Part shown: positions 52,088 to 60,866 of the stretch, piece after piece
How positions within the stretch are numbered: the first letter of the stretch is position 1
How the letters are laid out: the number at the start of each line of letters is the position of its first letter
Assembly (NCBI GenBank): GCA_018433865.1
Contig: JAHDQJ010000003.1
Span: 1-64,000, forward strand
Direction of reading: 5' to 3'
DNA length: 64,000 nt
Source: Spirochaetales bacterium
GTDB lineage: Bacteria > Spirochaetota > Spirochaetia > Sphaerochaetales > Sphaerochaetaceae
Program-made: the position numbers and the translations under genes
The notes under the pieces: generated by a model
Told to the model about the DNA's origin: nothing
What the model saw: only the letters and a program-made list of their open reading frames with translations
The model's database searches: none

Positions 52088-54928
52088 TTGTTTCTCAAGA
52101 GTCTCGAACTATATGGTTTCAAATCGTTCGCCGACAAGACCCGTCTGGAATTCGCCGACGGAACGACGAGTCTGCTCGGTCCCAACGGATGCGGCAAGAG
52201 CAATATCGTCGATGCGATCAAGTGGGTTCTCGGGGAGCAGTCCACCAAGACCTTGCGTGCCGGCAAGATGGAGGATGTCATCTTCAACGGCACGGAGGCC
52301 CGCAAGCCGCTCAATGTAGCCGAGGTCACGTTGGTCGTCAACAACGAGGAAGGACTCCTCCCCGTGGACCATGCGGAAGTTGAGATCAAGCGTCGGCTTT
52401 TCAGGACCGGGGAGAGCGAATTCTTCATCAACCGTACACCTGTCAGGCTGAAGGACATTCGCGAACTGTTCTTCGACACCGGGGTGGGGAAGTCGGCCTA
52501 TTCGATACTCGAGCAGGGGAAGATCGACCAGATTCTCAGTCACAAGCCCGAGGACCGCCGCTATATCTTCGAGGAGGCAGCGGGTATCACCCGCTACAAG
52601 CTGCGGAGCATCGAAGCTTCCAGGAAGCTCGAGCGGACCGAGGAGAATATCGAGCAGGTCGAGACGCTTCTGGGAGAGATCAAGCGCCAATACGATTCGA
52701 GGAAAGCCCAGGCGGCAAAAGTCCAGAGGTATCGTGAACTGGAGAAAGAACAATCGGCGATCGAGGTGGATGTCCAGCTCTCGACGGTCAAGAGCCTGAT
52801 GCTCCTCATCGATTCGAGGAACGGGCAGCTCGCCGAAGCACAGGAAGCCTACGATCGTCTCAAGGATGAGATTGCCGAGCTCGCGCAGCTCCTCGAGGAA
52901 CAGCAGGGCGAGATACGACGGCATGCGGAGAATCGCCAGGCCGTCCAGAGCCGCATCCAGAGGCTCGAGGAACAGTTGAACGGAAAGCGTGACCAGCTGG
53001 AATTGCTGCAACAACGTTACAAGGACTTCCTCAGGAACAAGGACGAGGCCGACAGTCGTGCGCAGAGGATTCTCGAGAGAATGGAGCGCGATCGCGAGGA
53101 ACTCGAGGTGCAAAGGGACCACGTGACTGCGATGGAACAATCCATCAAGGAGTTGCAGGACAAGGTCTCGGGACATGAGCGGCAGATGCTCTCGACACAG
53201 AAGCAGATAGCCGAACACGATGCGGCGATCGGTTCTCACGAGGATTCGATGCTCACGGAGGAGGAGAAGCAGCGGGACCTGGCTCTCCGATTGCAGGAAC
53301 TTACCGACCGCATGGTGCAGGAACTCGACCAGAGGCTCAGCGAGAGCGGGTACTCCACACAAGTACGCAAGAGTGCGGAGCAGGCTTTCCTTCAGCGCCT
53401 GGCACACCTGAAGGCCCTGCTCGGCGAACGGAAGCAATTCTCGGGCAACCTGCGGAACATGATTGAAACACACGCTGCGGATCTGCAGGGTGCCTTGGGT
53501 CAGTGGGACCGTTTCCTCGAAGAGTTCTCCCGTTCGGTCGACGCGCTCTCCGATCTGTTCGATGCCTATGGGAAGACGCTCCCGAGCTTCATGGATGAAT
53601 TGCTCGCCCCAGAAGGAATCATCACCCGCAAGCATGCGATTGACAAGGAGATGCGTGATTCCCGTTCGCGCACGCAGAACCACCGCCAGTCGATCTCCAC
53701 GCTCCGCGAGGAGAACAAAGGCCTGGCGGACCTGCTGGAGCAGTATCGTGAACGGATGACCCAGATGAAGGTTTCCCTCGGTGAGAACACGGCCCGGTTG
53801 GCTTCGGCACGCAGTCTTGTCGAGACTCTAGAACGTCAGGAAACGGAACAGGGATATCTGCATGGGGATGCGCTGAGGGATGCCGAGGTCGCACAACAGC
53901 GCGTCGAGGAATCGATCGGCCAGATGGCCGAGGTCCGCGACGATCAGCAGAGGATCGCACGGGAGAAAGACTCGCTCGAGGGGCAGCTCGCAGAACTGAT
54001 ACAGCTCATCGAGACCGAGAACGACCGACTCGGTGGCGAGCGGCAGAAGATCAACCATCGGTACGAACAACTGAGCACGATACGGACCGACATCGACAAG
54101 TTCACCTTCCATATCGAATCGATCAACGAGCAGGTCCAGGCAGTCTACCGGAATTATTTCGATACCTATGGAAAGAGTCTGAAGGAGTATGAGGGACGAC
54201 TTGGAAGCGAGCTTGAGGATGTCGCGCTTCTTCGCGAACGTCTTGTGCAGATCAAGAAGCAAATCCAACAGATGGGCTACATCAACCATATGGCGCAGGA
54301 GGAATTCGAGGAGATCAAGGAACGATATGATTTCCTCATGCAACAAATGGGAGATCTCGTGAAGGCCAAGAATGACCTCACCCGCGTGATCGAGGAGATC
54401 CGCACACGATCTGAACAACTGTTCATGGACTCGTACCACAAGATCCGGGTGAATTTCCAGGAGATGTTCCATAGGATGTTCGGCGGGGGGAGGGCGGAAC
54501 TGAGACTGCTCGATCCCGAGAACATACTCGAGAGCGGCATCGACATCCTCGCGCAGCCTCCCGGGAAGAAGCTGGACCGTTTGGCACCGCTCTCAGGTGG
54601 CGAGAAATCGCTCACCGCGGTCGCACTGCTGTTTGCGACCTACAAGGTCAAGCCGTCACCGTTCTGCATCCTCGATGAGATCGATGCGGCGCTCGATGAC
54701 CGGAACATCGGATACTTCCTCAGCGTGCTGGAGGATTTTGCCGCGAGCAGCCAATTCATCATCATCACCCACAACAAACATACGGTGATGGGATCCAAGA
54801 CGCTCCTCGGGGTCACGATGCAGGAGCGTGGGGTGTCGAAAGCGATCAGTTACCGGATGGGATGGGAAGCGGACAAGGAAGTAATTCACGATGTACAGGT
54901 TGACACAGGTTTTGATAATGAAGTATAA
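52088..54928 (+). CDS. smc: Chromosome segregation protein SMC, short form without clear hinge
   Basis: A 946-residue SMC ATPase. The N-terminal head opens LKSLELYGFKSFADKT with Walker A GPNGCGKSN (residues 31-39); long coiled coils follow; the C-terminal head has LSGGEKSLTAVALLF and Walker B FCILDEIDAALDD. Most bacterial SMCs have about 1150-1200 residues and a glycine-rich hinge. Here the middle (about 430-560) holds a short stretch with LPSFMDELLAPEGIITRK and no recognisable hinge. The start is TTG 52088 with GGGAG about 7 bases upstream. Confidence 0.92.
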   Translation: MFLKSLELYGFKSFADKTRLEFADGTTSLLGPNGCGKSNIVDAIKWVLGEQSTKTLRAGKMEDVIFNGTEARKPLNVAEVTLVVNNEEGLLPVDHAEVEIKRRLFRTGESEFFINRTPVRLKDIRELFFDTGVGKSAYSILEQGKIDQILSHKPEDRRYIFEEAAGITRYKLRSIEASRKLERTEENIEQVETLLGEIKRQYDSRKAQAAKVQRYRELEKEQSAIEVDVQLSTVKSLMLLIDSRNGQLAEAQEAYDRLKDEIAELAQLLEEQQGEIRRHAENRQAVQSRIQRLEEQLNGKRDQLELLQQRYKDFLRNKDEADSRAQRILERMERDREELEVQRDHVTAMEQSIKELQDKVSGHERQMLSTQKQIAEHDAAIGSHEDSMLTEEEKQRDLALRLQELTDRMVQELDQRLSESGYSTQVRKSAEQAFLQRLAHLKALLGERKQFSGNLRNMIETHAADLQGALGQWDRFLEEFSRSVDALSDLFDAYGKTLPSFMDELLAPEGIITRKHAIDKEMRDSRSRTQNHRQSISTLREENKGLADLLEQYRERMTQMKVSLGENTARLASARSLVETLERQETEQGYLHGDALRDAEVAQQRVEESIGQMAEVRDDQQRIAREKDSLEGQLAELIQLIETENDRLGGERQKINHRYEQLSTIRTDIDKFTFHIESINEQVQAVYRNYFDTYGKSLKEYEGRLGSELEDVALLRERLVQIKKQIQQMGYINHMAQEEFEEIKERYDFLMQQMGDLVKAKNDLTRVIEEIRTRSEQLFMDSYHKIRVNFQEMFHRMFGGGRAELRLLDPENILESGIDILAQPPGKKLDRLAPLSGGEKSLTAVALLFATYKVKPSPFCILDEIDAALDDRNIGYFLSVLEDFAASSQFIIITHNKHTVMGSKTLLGVTMQERGVSKAISYRMGWEADKEVIHDVQVDTGFDNEV

Positions 54929-54929
54929 A
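54900..54929 (+). promoter_or_regulatory. Promoter of the ffh-rpsP operon inside the smc 3' end
   Basis: TTGACA (54900-54905), 18 bases, TATAAA (54924-54929): both hexamers agree very well with the sigma-70 consensus. It lies within the last codons of smc and 35 bases before ffh. Confidence 0.75.
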
Positions 54930-54963
54930 TCTTTACCGTAACGCAGATAGATGTGGATGGATA

Positions 54964-56295
54964 ATGTTTGATTCAATAAGCGAGAAATTTTCCTCAATCG
55001 TCAGGTCACTCGGTGGCAAGGCGAAAATCACTGAAAAGAATATCCAGGACGCGGTCGAAGAGATCAAGATTGCGCTGCTTGAGGCAGACGTAAATCTACG
55101 TGTCGTCAGGCGTTTCATCAACAGGACGATGGAAGAGGCCACCGGTGAGAAGGTGCTCAAGTCCGTCGATCCGGGGCAGCAATTCATCAAGATCGTCTAT
55201 GACAAGATGGTCCAGCTGCTCGGTGACGAGGAGAGCCAGCATCTCAACCTGAAGGGGCCCGACACCACGACCGTCATCCTCATGATGGGGTTGCAGGGTT
55301 CCGGAAAGACCACCACCGCAAGCAAGCTTGCCTACCGGCTCAAGAAACAGGGAAGGCGACCGATGCTGGTAGCGGCGGACTTGGTCCGTCCCGCTGCGGT
55401 CCTGCAACTGCAGGTCCTCGGCGAGAAGGTCGGAGTTCCCGTCCACGCCGAGGAATCGAAGGATCCCGTCTCCGTAGCCCGCAATGCCTTGGCAAGGGCG
55501 AAGCGCGAGCAGCATGACATCCTGATTGTCGATACCTCGGGGCGCATGCACCTTGATGAGACGATGATGGATGAGATCAAGCGGATCCACCACGCCGTCA
55601 ATCCGGACGAGACGCTTTTCGTGGCCGATGCGATGACCGGCCAGAATGCCGTCACGATCGCACAGGAGTTCGAACAGAAGGTCGGCATCTCGGGAGTGAT
55701 CCTGAGCAAGTTCGATTCCGATACACGCGGTGGTGCCGCACTCTCGCTCCGCTCGATAGTGGGAAAGCCGATCAAGTTCATCGGCACAGGCGAGAAGCCT
55801 GAGGACCTCGATCCCTTCTATCCCGACCGGATAGCTTCCAGGATCCTCGGAATGGGTGACGTCGTCTCCTTGGTGGAGAAAGCACAGGAGACGATCGACC
55901 AGGACGAGGCGCTTCGGATGCAGGAGAAGATGAGCAAGAACGCCTTCGACCTGCAAGACTACCTGGACCAGATCGACAGGATGAACAAGATGGGTTCGAT
56001 CGACAAGCTGATCGAGATGATCCCGGGAGCGAAGGGCAATGTCAGCGAGGATGACATCGACACGGCGGAATTGCGCCGGGAGAAAGCGATCATCCAATCG
56101 ATGACCTATGCGGAACGGACGAATTACCGTATACTGGGACCGACCAGGCGCAAGCGGATCGCCCAAGGTAGCGGAACGACCGTCTATGACGTGAACCGGC
56201 TGCTGAAAAAGTTTGAGAAAATGCGGCTTACGATGAAGAAGTTCGCAAAAAATAAGAAATACCAAGCTTCAATGTTGAAACACATGGGTATGTAA
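54964..56295 (+). CDS. ffh: Signal recognition particle protein Ffh
   Basis: SRP54 GTPase that recognises signal sequences and brings ribosomes to FtsY. The N domain comes first; G1 is GLQGSGKTTTASKLA, G3 is DTSGRMHLDE, G4 is SKFDSDTRGG; the C-terminal M domain is Met-rich and carries RRKRIAQGSGTTVYDVN, the 4.5S RNA-binding helix. 443 residues. It heads the run ffh-rpsP-khpA-rimM-trmD-rplS. Confidence 0.97.
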   Translation: MFDSISEKFSSIVRSLGGKAKITEKNIQDAVEEIKIALLEADVNLRVVRRFINRTMEEATGEKVLKSVDPGQQFIKIVYDKMVQLLGDEESQHLNLKGPDTTTVILMMGLQGSGKTTTASKLAYRLKKQGRRPMLVAADLVRPAAVLQLQVLGEKVGVPVHAEESKDPVSVARNALARAKREQHDILIVDTSGRMHLDETMMDEIKRIHHAVNPDETLFVADAMTGQNAVTIAQEFEQKVGISGVILSKFDSDTRGGAALSLRSIVGKPIKFIGTGEKPEDLDPFYPDRIASRILGMGDVVSLVEKAQETIDQDEALRMQEKMSKNAFDLQDYLDQIDRMNKMGSIDKLIEMIPGAKGNVSEDDIDTAELRREKAIIQSMTYAERTNYRILGPTRRKRIAQGSGTTVYDVNRLLKKFEKMRLTMKKFAKNKKYQASMLKHMGM

Positions 56296-56317
56296 TTGCG
56301 TTGAGCAGGAGGAAGTT

Positions 56318-56584
56318 GTGAGTACGAGTATCAGGTTGAAGAGGTTCGGTTCGAAGAAGAGACCCTACTACCGGTTGGTGGTGATCGATTCCCAGGCGGC
56401 ACGGGACAGCCGTTCGATCGAAGAGGTCGGACAGTACCATCCCATCGAGGCCGAGGACAAGCAGGTCATCCTTAAGGAAGACCGTCTCAAGGAGTGGATT
56501 GCAAAGGGTGCGCAGCCTTCCGCTACCGTGAAGAAGATCCTCAACAAGCATGCCATCACACTGAACAGAACGCCCCAAGCTTGA
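56318..56584 (+). CDS. rpsP: 30S ribosomal protein S16
   Basis: An 88-residue S16 with SIRLKRFGSKKRPYYRLVV and the RDSRSIEEVGQYHP motif. GTG start preceded by AGGAGGA. The order after ffh and before the KH protein and rimM is the usual one. Confidence 0.97.
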   Translation: MSTSIRLKRFGSKKRPYYRLVVIDSQAARDSRSIEEVGQYHPIEAEDKQVILKEDRLKEWIAKGAQPSATVKKILNKHAITLNRTPQA

Positions 56585-56599
56585 TCGGAGGGTTTTGTC

Positions 56600-56833
56600 G
56601 TGGAAAAGGATCTGGTTGAATATATCGCGAAATCGCTGGTGGACCAGCCTGACGAAGTTGCCGTGAACGTGATCGAGGGGGAGCAATCCACCATCCTCGA
56701 GCTCAAGGTCGCTGCGGACGATGTCGGAAAGGTCATCGGCAAGCAGGGACGGATCGCGAACGCAGTCAGGGTCATCCTCAGTGCCTCTGCGGCGAAGAGC
56801 GGCAAGCACGTCCAGTTGGAAATCCTCGACTGA
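56600..56833 (+). CDS. khpA: KH-domain RNA-binding protein KhpA
   Basis: A 77-residue single KH domain; the RNA-binding loop is GKVIGKQGRIANAVR. KhpA proteins bind a broad set of RNAs and are encoded between rpsP and rimM in many bacteria. The start is GTG 56600 and the stop overlaps rimM by one base. Confidence 0.94.
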   Translation: MEKDLVEYIAKSLVDQPDEVAVNVIEGEQSTILELKVAADDVGKVIGKQGRIANAVRVILSASAAKSGKHVQLEILD

Positions 56834-57336
56834 TGGAGTATCTTGCCACGGGAGTCCTCAAGGGACCCCACGGAATACAGGGATTCATCAAGTTGCACAC
56901 CTACTCTCAGGAGTCGGACCACTTGCATCGCATAGGGTCCGTCTCATTGCGCAAGGAGGGTGCCGAACGGCGAGTGGAGCTGGAGACCATCCGGATTACC
57001 GGACGTGAGATCCTGGTGAAGTTCAAGGGAATCGACAATCCCGAGGATGCCAGGAAATTCAACGGATGGGAAGTCTGGATTCCCCGGGAGCAGGCAGCCC
57101 CCCTGGATGATGGAGAGTTCTATGTCGCCGACTTGGCAGGGCTCTCGCTCACGGTGGGGGGAAAGCGGGTCGGACAGATCGTCGGCGTGATCGACGGTCC
57201 GCAGGCCTTGTTGCTCGAAATCCTCTCCGAAGCCGACGGAAAAACCCATCTGGTGCCATTCATGGCCCGGTATGTAGGCACGGTGGATCTCGAGAGGAAG
57301 GAGATGGAGCTTCTGGCTCCTGAGTTGTTGGGATGA
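56833..57336 (+). CDS. rimM: Ribosome maturation factor RimM
   Basis: A 167-residue 16S processing factor that binds S19. The N-terminal barrel has GVLKGPHGIQGFIKLHTY, and the PRC-barrel has EFYVADLAGLSL and later LVPFMARYVGTVDL. The 3' end overlaps trmD by ATGA. Confidence 0.95.
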   Translation: MEYLATGVLKGPHGIQGFIKLHTYSQESDHLHRIGSVSLRKEGAERRVELETIRITGREILVKFKGIDNPEDARKFNGWEVWIPREQAAPLDDGEFYVADLAGLSLTVGGKRVGQIVGVIDGPQALLLEILSEADGKTHLVPFMARYVGTVDLERKEMELLAPELLG

Positions 57337-58094
57337 ACTTCGATATCGTCACGCTGTTCCCGCAGATCGTGGAGAGCTTCTTCACCAGCTCCATCATGGC
57401 CAGGAGCGTCGAGGAGAAGTCCGTCACCTACAATCTCGTGAACTTCCGTGACTGGGCTTCCGATCGGCACAAGACCTGTGACGATGCCCCCTATGGGGGA
57501 GGTGCGGGGATGGTGATCAAGCCGGAACCGCTCGGACGTGCCCTGGATGCCATCGGAGCGAAGGAGAAGCGGGTGATCTACCCGACTCCCAGCGGAAAGC
57601 CGTTCACCCAGGATTATGCGCGGCAATTGAGCCGTGAGAAGGACTTGGTGATCATCTGCGGACGATACGAAGGTATTGACCAAAGGATCATTGACCTGTA
57701 TGTTGATGACGAGATTTGCATAGGAGACTATGTCATCTCGTCGGGCGAGGTCGCTGCGCTGGTGATCGTCGATGCGGTCTATCGGCTGCTTGACGGGGTG
57801 ATCAGTGGCGAATCGCTGGTCGAGGAGAGCTTTACCGACGGATTGTTGGAATATCCTCACTACACTCGGCCCGAAACCTATTGCGGAATTGCTGTTCCTA
57901 CGATATTATTGTCGGGTCATCATGCACGCATAGACCAATGGCGCTTGCGGAAACGGTTGGAGAAGACCCTGCTGAACCGTCCTGAACTGTTGGAACGTGC
58001 CGAGCTGGACGATCAAGCGAAACGGATTGTAGCTGAATTGAAACCATATGTTGCGAAGGGGACTGAAGAAGATGGATGTGATCAAGGCAATTGA
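57333..58094 (+). CDS. trmD: tRNA (guanine37-N1)-methyltransferase TrmD
   Basis: SPOUT methyltransferase of G37. [20 protein letters not shown] is the conserved start, [17 protein letters not shown] the substrate loop, and [15 protein letters not shown] and [15 protein letters not shown] the trefoil-knot SAM site. 253 residues; the C-terminal helical part is present. Overlaps rplS by 23 bases. Confidence 0.97.
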   Translation: MNFDIVTLFPQIVESFFTSSIMARSVEEKSVTYNLVNFRDWASDRHKTCDDAPYGGGAGMVIKPEPLGRALDAIGAKEKRVIYPTPSGKPFTQDYARQLSREKDLVIICGRYEGIDQRIIDLYVDDEICIGDYVISSGEVAALVIVDAVYRLLDGVISGESLVEESFTDGLLEYPHYTRPETYCGIAVPTILLSGHHARIDQWRLRKRLEKTLLNRPELLERAELDDQAKRIVAELKPYVAKGTEEDGCDQGN

Positions 58095-58425
58095 GTCTAA
58101 GCAAATGAAAGAGAACGCGGAGAACTTCCACGTTGGTGATACGGTGAAGGTCTACTTCACCATCAAAGAGGGTGACAAGGAACGCGTACAGGTATACGAA
58201 GGGCTGGTGATCGCATTCAAGAACGGCGGCATCCGCAAGACCTTCACCGTGCGCAAGAACTCCTACGGTGTCGGCGTCGAGAGGATTTTCCCGCTCCACT
58301 CGCCGAAGATCGAGAAGGTCGAGCTGATTCGTCGCGGTCGTGTCCGCAGGGCAAAGCTCTACTACATCCGCACCAAGATCGGAAAGGCGGCGAAGGTTCC
58401 CGAGCTCATCATCAAGAAGCGCTGA
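58072..58425 (+). CDS. rplS: 50S ribosomal protein L19
   Basis: A 117-residue L19: [26 protein letters not shown], the [26 protein letters not shown] core and the [14 protein letters not shown] end. ATG 58072 is the family start; the frame is open slightly further upstream. A terminator follows, closing the ffh-rplS run. Confidence 0.97.
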   Translation: MDVIKAIESKQMKENAENFHVGDTVKVYFTIKEGDKERVQVYEGLVIAFKNGGIRKTFTVRKNSYGVGVERIFPLHSPKIEKVELIRRGRVRRAKLYYIRTKIGKAAKVPELIIKKR

Positions 58426-58449
58426 CAACCATTCGGTTGGACGACGGAG

Positions 58450-58480
58450 GGACGGTGGCCACTGCTATCGTCCTTTTGTT
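58450..58480 (+). terminator. Terminator after rplS
   Basis: Stem GGACGGTGGC/GCTATCGTCC (10 bp with two G-T pairs), loop CACT, followed by TTTTGTTG. Confidence 0.8.
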
Positions 58481-58506
58481 GTGTCCGGAGGTTCGCGTTG
58501 CCTCCG

Positions 58507-58535
58507 TTGCAAGGCTCGGCCGATTGCAGTATCAT
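58507..58535 (+). promoter_or_regulatory. Promoter of the zinc-site protein/coaD pair
   Basis: TTGCAA (58507-58512), 17 bases, TATCAT (58530-58535), 50 bases before the gene. Confidence 0.55.
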
Positions 58536-58585
58536 CTGAACGGTAGCGAAGCGGTCACCCGGTTCGTAGCGGAGGAAAGGCCAGA

Positions 58586-59074
58586 ATGGAAAACGATCAC
58601 GATACGAAGGGAAAGGAGATGCCGCACGGTCGCCCGTCCAAGAAGGACGGCAACCGGCGCAAGCGAAGGCGCCAGGGCAAGCCGGGCCAGAAAGCTGCCA
58701 AGAACGAGCAGAATCCTGTCCAGCAGGCCGAACACAAGCGGAAGAGCGAACGGAACCGCGAGCCGGTCATCGTGCCGATGGTCCACGAGCCGGTACCGAC
58801 TTGTGCCTTGTGCGGAAAGCCGATCGATGCGATCGCCCAGGCGATCTGTGGTCCCGAATCCGAGACGTTCAATCATTTCGATTGCGTGTTGCGCAAGATT
58901 GCCGATGACGAACACGTGAAGCCCCACCAGAAAGTCTCGTACATCGGAAGGGGAGTCTTCGCGATCGTTGAGACCGATGAGCAAGGCCGTTTCGTATTCG
59001 TCAAGAGGATCCCGTTCGAGAGTCCCGAGATCTTCCAGTCGATGAAACGGTATGTGGAGGATCACAAGAAATGA
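58586..59074 (+). CDS. Hypothetical protein with basic tail and putative zinc site
   Basis: A 162-residue protein of unknown function. Residues 1-60 are very rich in Lys/Arg/Gln and likely disordered, as in RNA-binding tails. Then CALCGKPIDAIAQAI, a further Cys and NHFDC form a C-x2-C...C...H-x2-C cluster that could bind zinc. The last 50 residues look folded (VSYIGRGVFAIVETDEQGRFVFVKRIPFE). AGGAAAGG lies upstream of the ATG. It overlaps coaD by ATGA, so both are made together. A nucleic-acid-binding role is only inferred. Confidence 0.75.
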   Translation: MENDHDTKGKEMPHGRPSKKDGNRRKRRRQGKPGQKAAKNEQNPVQQAEHKRKSERNREPVIVPMVHEPVPTCALCGKPIDAIAQAICGPESETFNHFDCVLRKIADDEHVKPHQKVSYIGRGVFAIVETDEQGRFVFVKRIPFESPEIFQSMKRYVEDHKK

Positions 59075-59586
59075 CAGGGATTACGCAGAAGACGATACGC
59101 GCGATGCTCCCCGGAACGTTCGATCCGCCGACAAACGGTCATCTCAACCTGATCGAGCGATCGGCGAGGCTGTTCGAGCGGCTCGATGTCGTCGTAGCCG
59201 ACAACATCAGCAAGAAGTGCCTCTTTTCCGCCGAGGAGCGGATGGAGATGCTCAGGGAGATGCTCAAGCCGTTCGACAACGTACGCGTGGTGTCCTTCAA
59301 CGGCCTGATCGTCGATTATGCACGGAAAGAGCGGATCTCGGTGATGATCCGTGGGGTTCGGGCGTTGGTCGACTTCGGTTACGAGTTCGAACTCGCGATG
59401 ACGAACAAGCAGCTCTACCCGGAACTGGAGGTGCTGTTCATGCCCACGGACCCGATCTATTTCGTTCTGAGATCATCCGCGATCAAGGAAATGGCAGCTT
59501 TCGGAGCAGATATCAGCACCATGGTGCCGAAGTCTGTCGCCGAAAAGCTAAGAAGCAGGGTGAATGTTGTTGACACGACACCCTGA
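59071..59586 (+). CDS. coaD: Phosphopantetheine adenylyltransferase
   Basis: Penultimate enzyme of CoA synthesis. MLPGTFDPPTNGHLNLIERS includes the T/HxGH-type nucleotide site, and FVLRSSAIKEMAAFGADIS is the second motif (usual form ISSSxVKE). 171 residues with a C-terminus that is a little longer than in E. coli. The promoter of rpmF lies inside its last codons. Confidence 0.95.
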   Translation: MTGITQKTIRAMLPGTFDPPTNGHLNLIERSARLFERLDVVVADNISKKCLFSAEERMEMLREMLKPFDNVRVVSFNGLIVDYARKERISVMIRGVRALVDFGYEFELAMTNKQLYPELEVLFMPTDPIYFVLRSSAIKEMAAFGADISTMVPKSVAEKLRSRVNVVDTTP

Positions 59587-59598
59587 TTTCGTTATTCT
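59570..59598 (+). promoter_or_regulatory. Promoter of rpmF-acpP-rnc
   Basis: TTGACA (59570-59575), 17 bases, TATTCT (59593-59598), overlapping the coaD stop codon and 36 bases before rpmF. Confidence 0.8.
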
Positions 59599-59633
59599 CA
59601 CAAAAGCACATTCAGGATTGAAGAGGTTAAGAT

Positions 59634-59822
59634 ATGGCAGTACCTAAACATAAGACTTCGAAGGCGAGCGCAGCTTCAAGAAAGGCAGCAAATATGCGTC
59701 TCACGACCCCGACACTCTCCGTCTGCGGAACATGCGGAAACCTTGTGGTTCCCCACCGCGTCTGTCCCAAGTGCGGTTTTTACCGTGGCAAGCAGGTGAT
59801 CGACCAGGAGAAAATGGCGTAA
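59634..59822 (+). CDS. rpmF: 50S ribosomal protein L32
   Basis: A 62-residue L32: AVPKHKTSKASAASRKA start and a zinc ribbon C-x2-C...C-x2-C (CGTCG and CPKCG). The four-cysteine form shows this is the zinc-bound version. plsX and fabH, the common neighbours, are absent; acpP and rnc follow. Confidence 0.97.
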   Translation: MAVPKHKTSKASAASRKAANMRLTTPTLSVCGTCGNLVVPHRVCPKCGFYRGKQVIDQEKMA

Positions 59823-59860
59823 GCAGACAAGCGACGTCACACGATTCAGGAGGACATACC

Positions 59861-60103
59861 ATGGATGCAAGTACAGTGTTTGATAAAGTGAAGAGTCTGA
59901 TCGCCGAGAAACTCGAGATCGACGACAGCAAGATCACCCTCGATTCCTCGTTCCGCAAGGACCTTGGTGCGGACAGCCTCGACACCTATGAGCTGGTCTA
60001 TGCCATCGAAGAGGAACTGGGCGTATCGATTCCCGATGAGAAGGCCAACGAATTCGAAACCGTCCGCGATGCGGTCGACTTCCTAGCAAAGTTGTTGAAG
60101 TAG
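59861..60103 (+). CDS. acpP: Acyl carrier protein
   Basis: An 80-residue acidic four-helix carrier of fatty acid synthesis. The phosphopantetheine serine stands in LGADSLDTYELV near residue 39. GGAGGACATACC precedes ATG 59861. The upstream open frame through rpmF is not real coding. Confidence 0.97.
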   Translation: MDASTVFDKVKSLIAEKLEIDDSKITLDSSFRKDLGADSLDTYELVYAIEEELGVSIPDEKANEFETVRDAVDFLAKLLK

Positions 60104-60116
60104 TTTCCGATTCCCC

Positions 60117-60866
60117 ATGCCTGTCTTTTCAAAGTCATTTCCATACGGAAAAGCTCCTGACATCTCCACGGAGAGAAAGCGGGAGCTTTTGCTGTTTCAG
60201 AAACTTGCCGAAATCAAGTTCAAGAGCCTCGACTTGCTGAACCTCGCGTTCTGCCACCGTTCGTATGCGAATGAGAGCCAGAGCGATGTGGACAACAACG
60301 AGCGGCTTGAGTTCTTGGGCGACAGCGTGCTCGGTCTTGTCGTGGCCGATTGGCTGTTCGTTCACCTTCCAGGTTCCGATGAAGGCGATTTCTCGCGCAT
60401 CAAATCGTTCGTCGTCAGTGAGGAAAGCCTCGCGGAGATCGCGAAACACTTGCGGGTCGACAACTTCATCCTCATCGGCAAAGGTGAGGAGTTCAGCGGC
60501 GGACGGAACAAGAAGGCACTCCTCGCCGATTGCATGGAAGCCATATTCGGTGCCTATTTCCTGGACTCCGGATTCAAGGCAGCCACCGACCTGGTGCAAC
60601 GCCTGCTGGTTCCGGTGATCCGGACGGTGCTCGACAACAAGCATCGCAAGGATTACAAGACCCTGCTGCAAGAACATGTGCAGAAGAGGTACAAGACCTA
60701 TCCCCGTTATGAGGTGGTGAAGCGAACCGGTCCCGAGCACGACAATACCTTCTGGGTGAAAGTCATCGTCCAGAAGAAGACGTTCGGTCCGGCCTCAGGG
60801 AACAACAAGAAGGAAGGGGAGCAGGCGGTCGCCAAGATCGCCTACGAGGAACTTGTCGGCGAGTGA
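60117..60866 (+). CDS. rnc: Ribonuclease III
   Basis: Double-strand-specific RNase, 249 residues. The catalytic domain has NNERLEFLGDSVLGLVVADWLF and later ADCMEAIFGAYFLDSGF with the metal ligands; the C-terminal dsRNA-binding domain runs from KDYKTLLQEHVQKRY to the end (EGEQAVAKIAYEEL). The order acpP-rnc is common. No clear ribosome site stands before ATG 60117. The stop adjoins the stop of the convergent CCA enzyme gene. Confidence 0.95.
   Translation: MPVFSKSFPYGKAPDISTERKRELLLFQKLAEIKFKSLDLLNLAFCHRSYANESQSDVDNNERLEFLGDSVLGLVVADWLFVHLPGSDEGDFSRIKSFVVSEESLAEIAKHLRVDNFILIGKGEEFSGGRNKKALLADCMEAIFGAYFLDSGFKAATDLVQRLLVPVIRTVLDNKHRKDYKTLLQEHVQKRYKTYPRYEVVKRTGPEHDNTFWVKVIVQKKTFGPASGNNKKEGEQAVAKIAYEELVGE

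Noticed and set aside
52109-53683. 524-codon minus-strand open frame
   Set aside because: Antisense to the smc coiled coil; the Leu-rich content is a mirror of the Glu/Gln-rich helix codons.
58437-58919. Open frame upstream of and overlapping the zinc-site protein gene (YraN-type gene considered)
   Set aside because: No YraN motifs; the frame contains the rplS terminator and is a shifted shadow of the next gene, rich in Arg and Ser.
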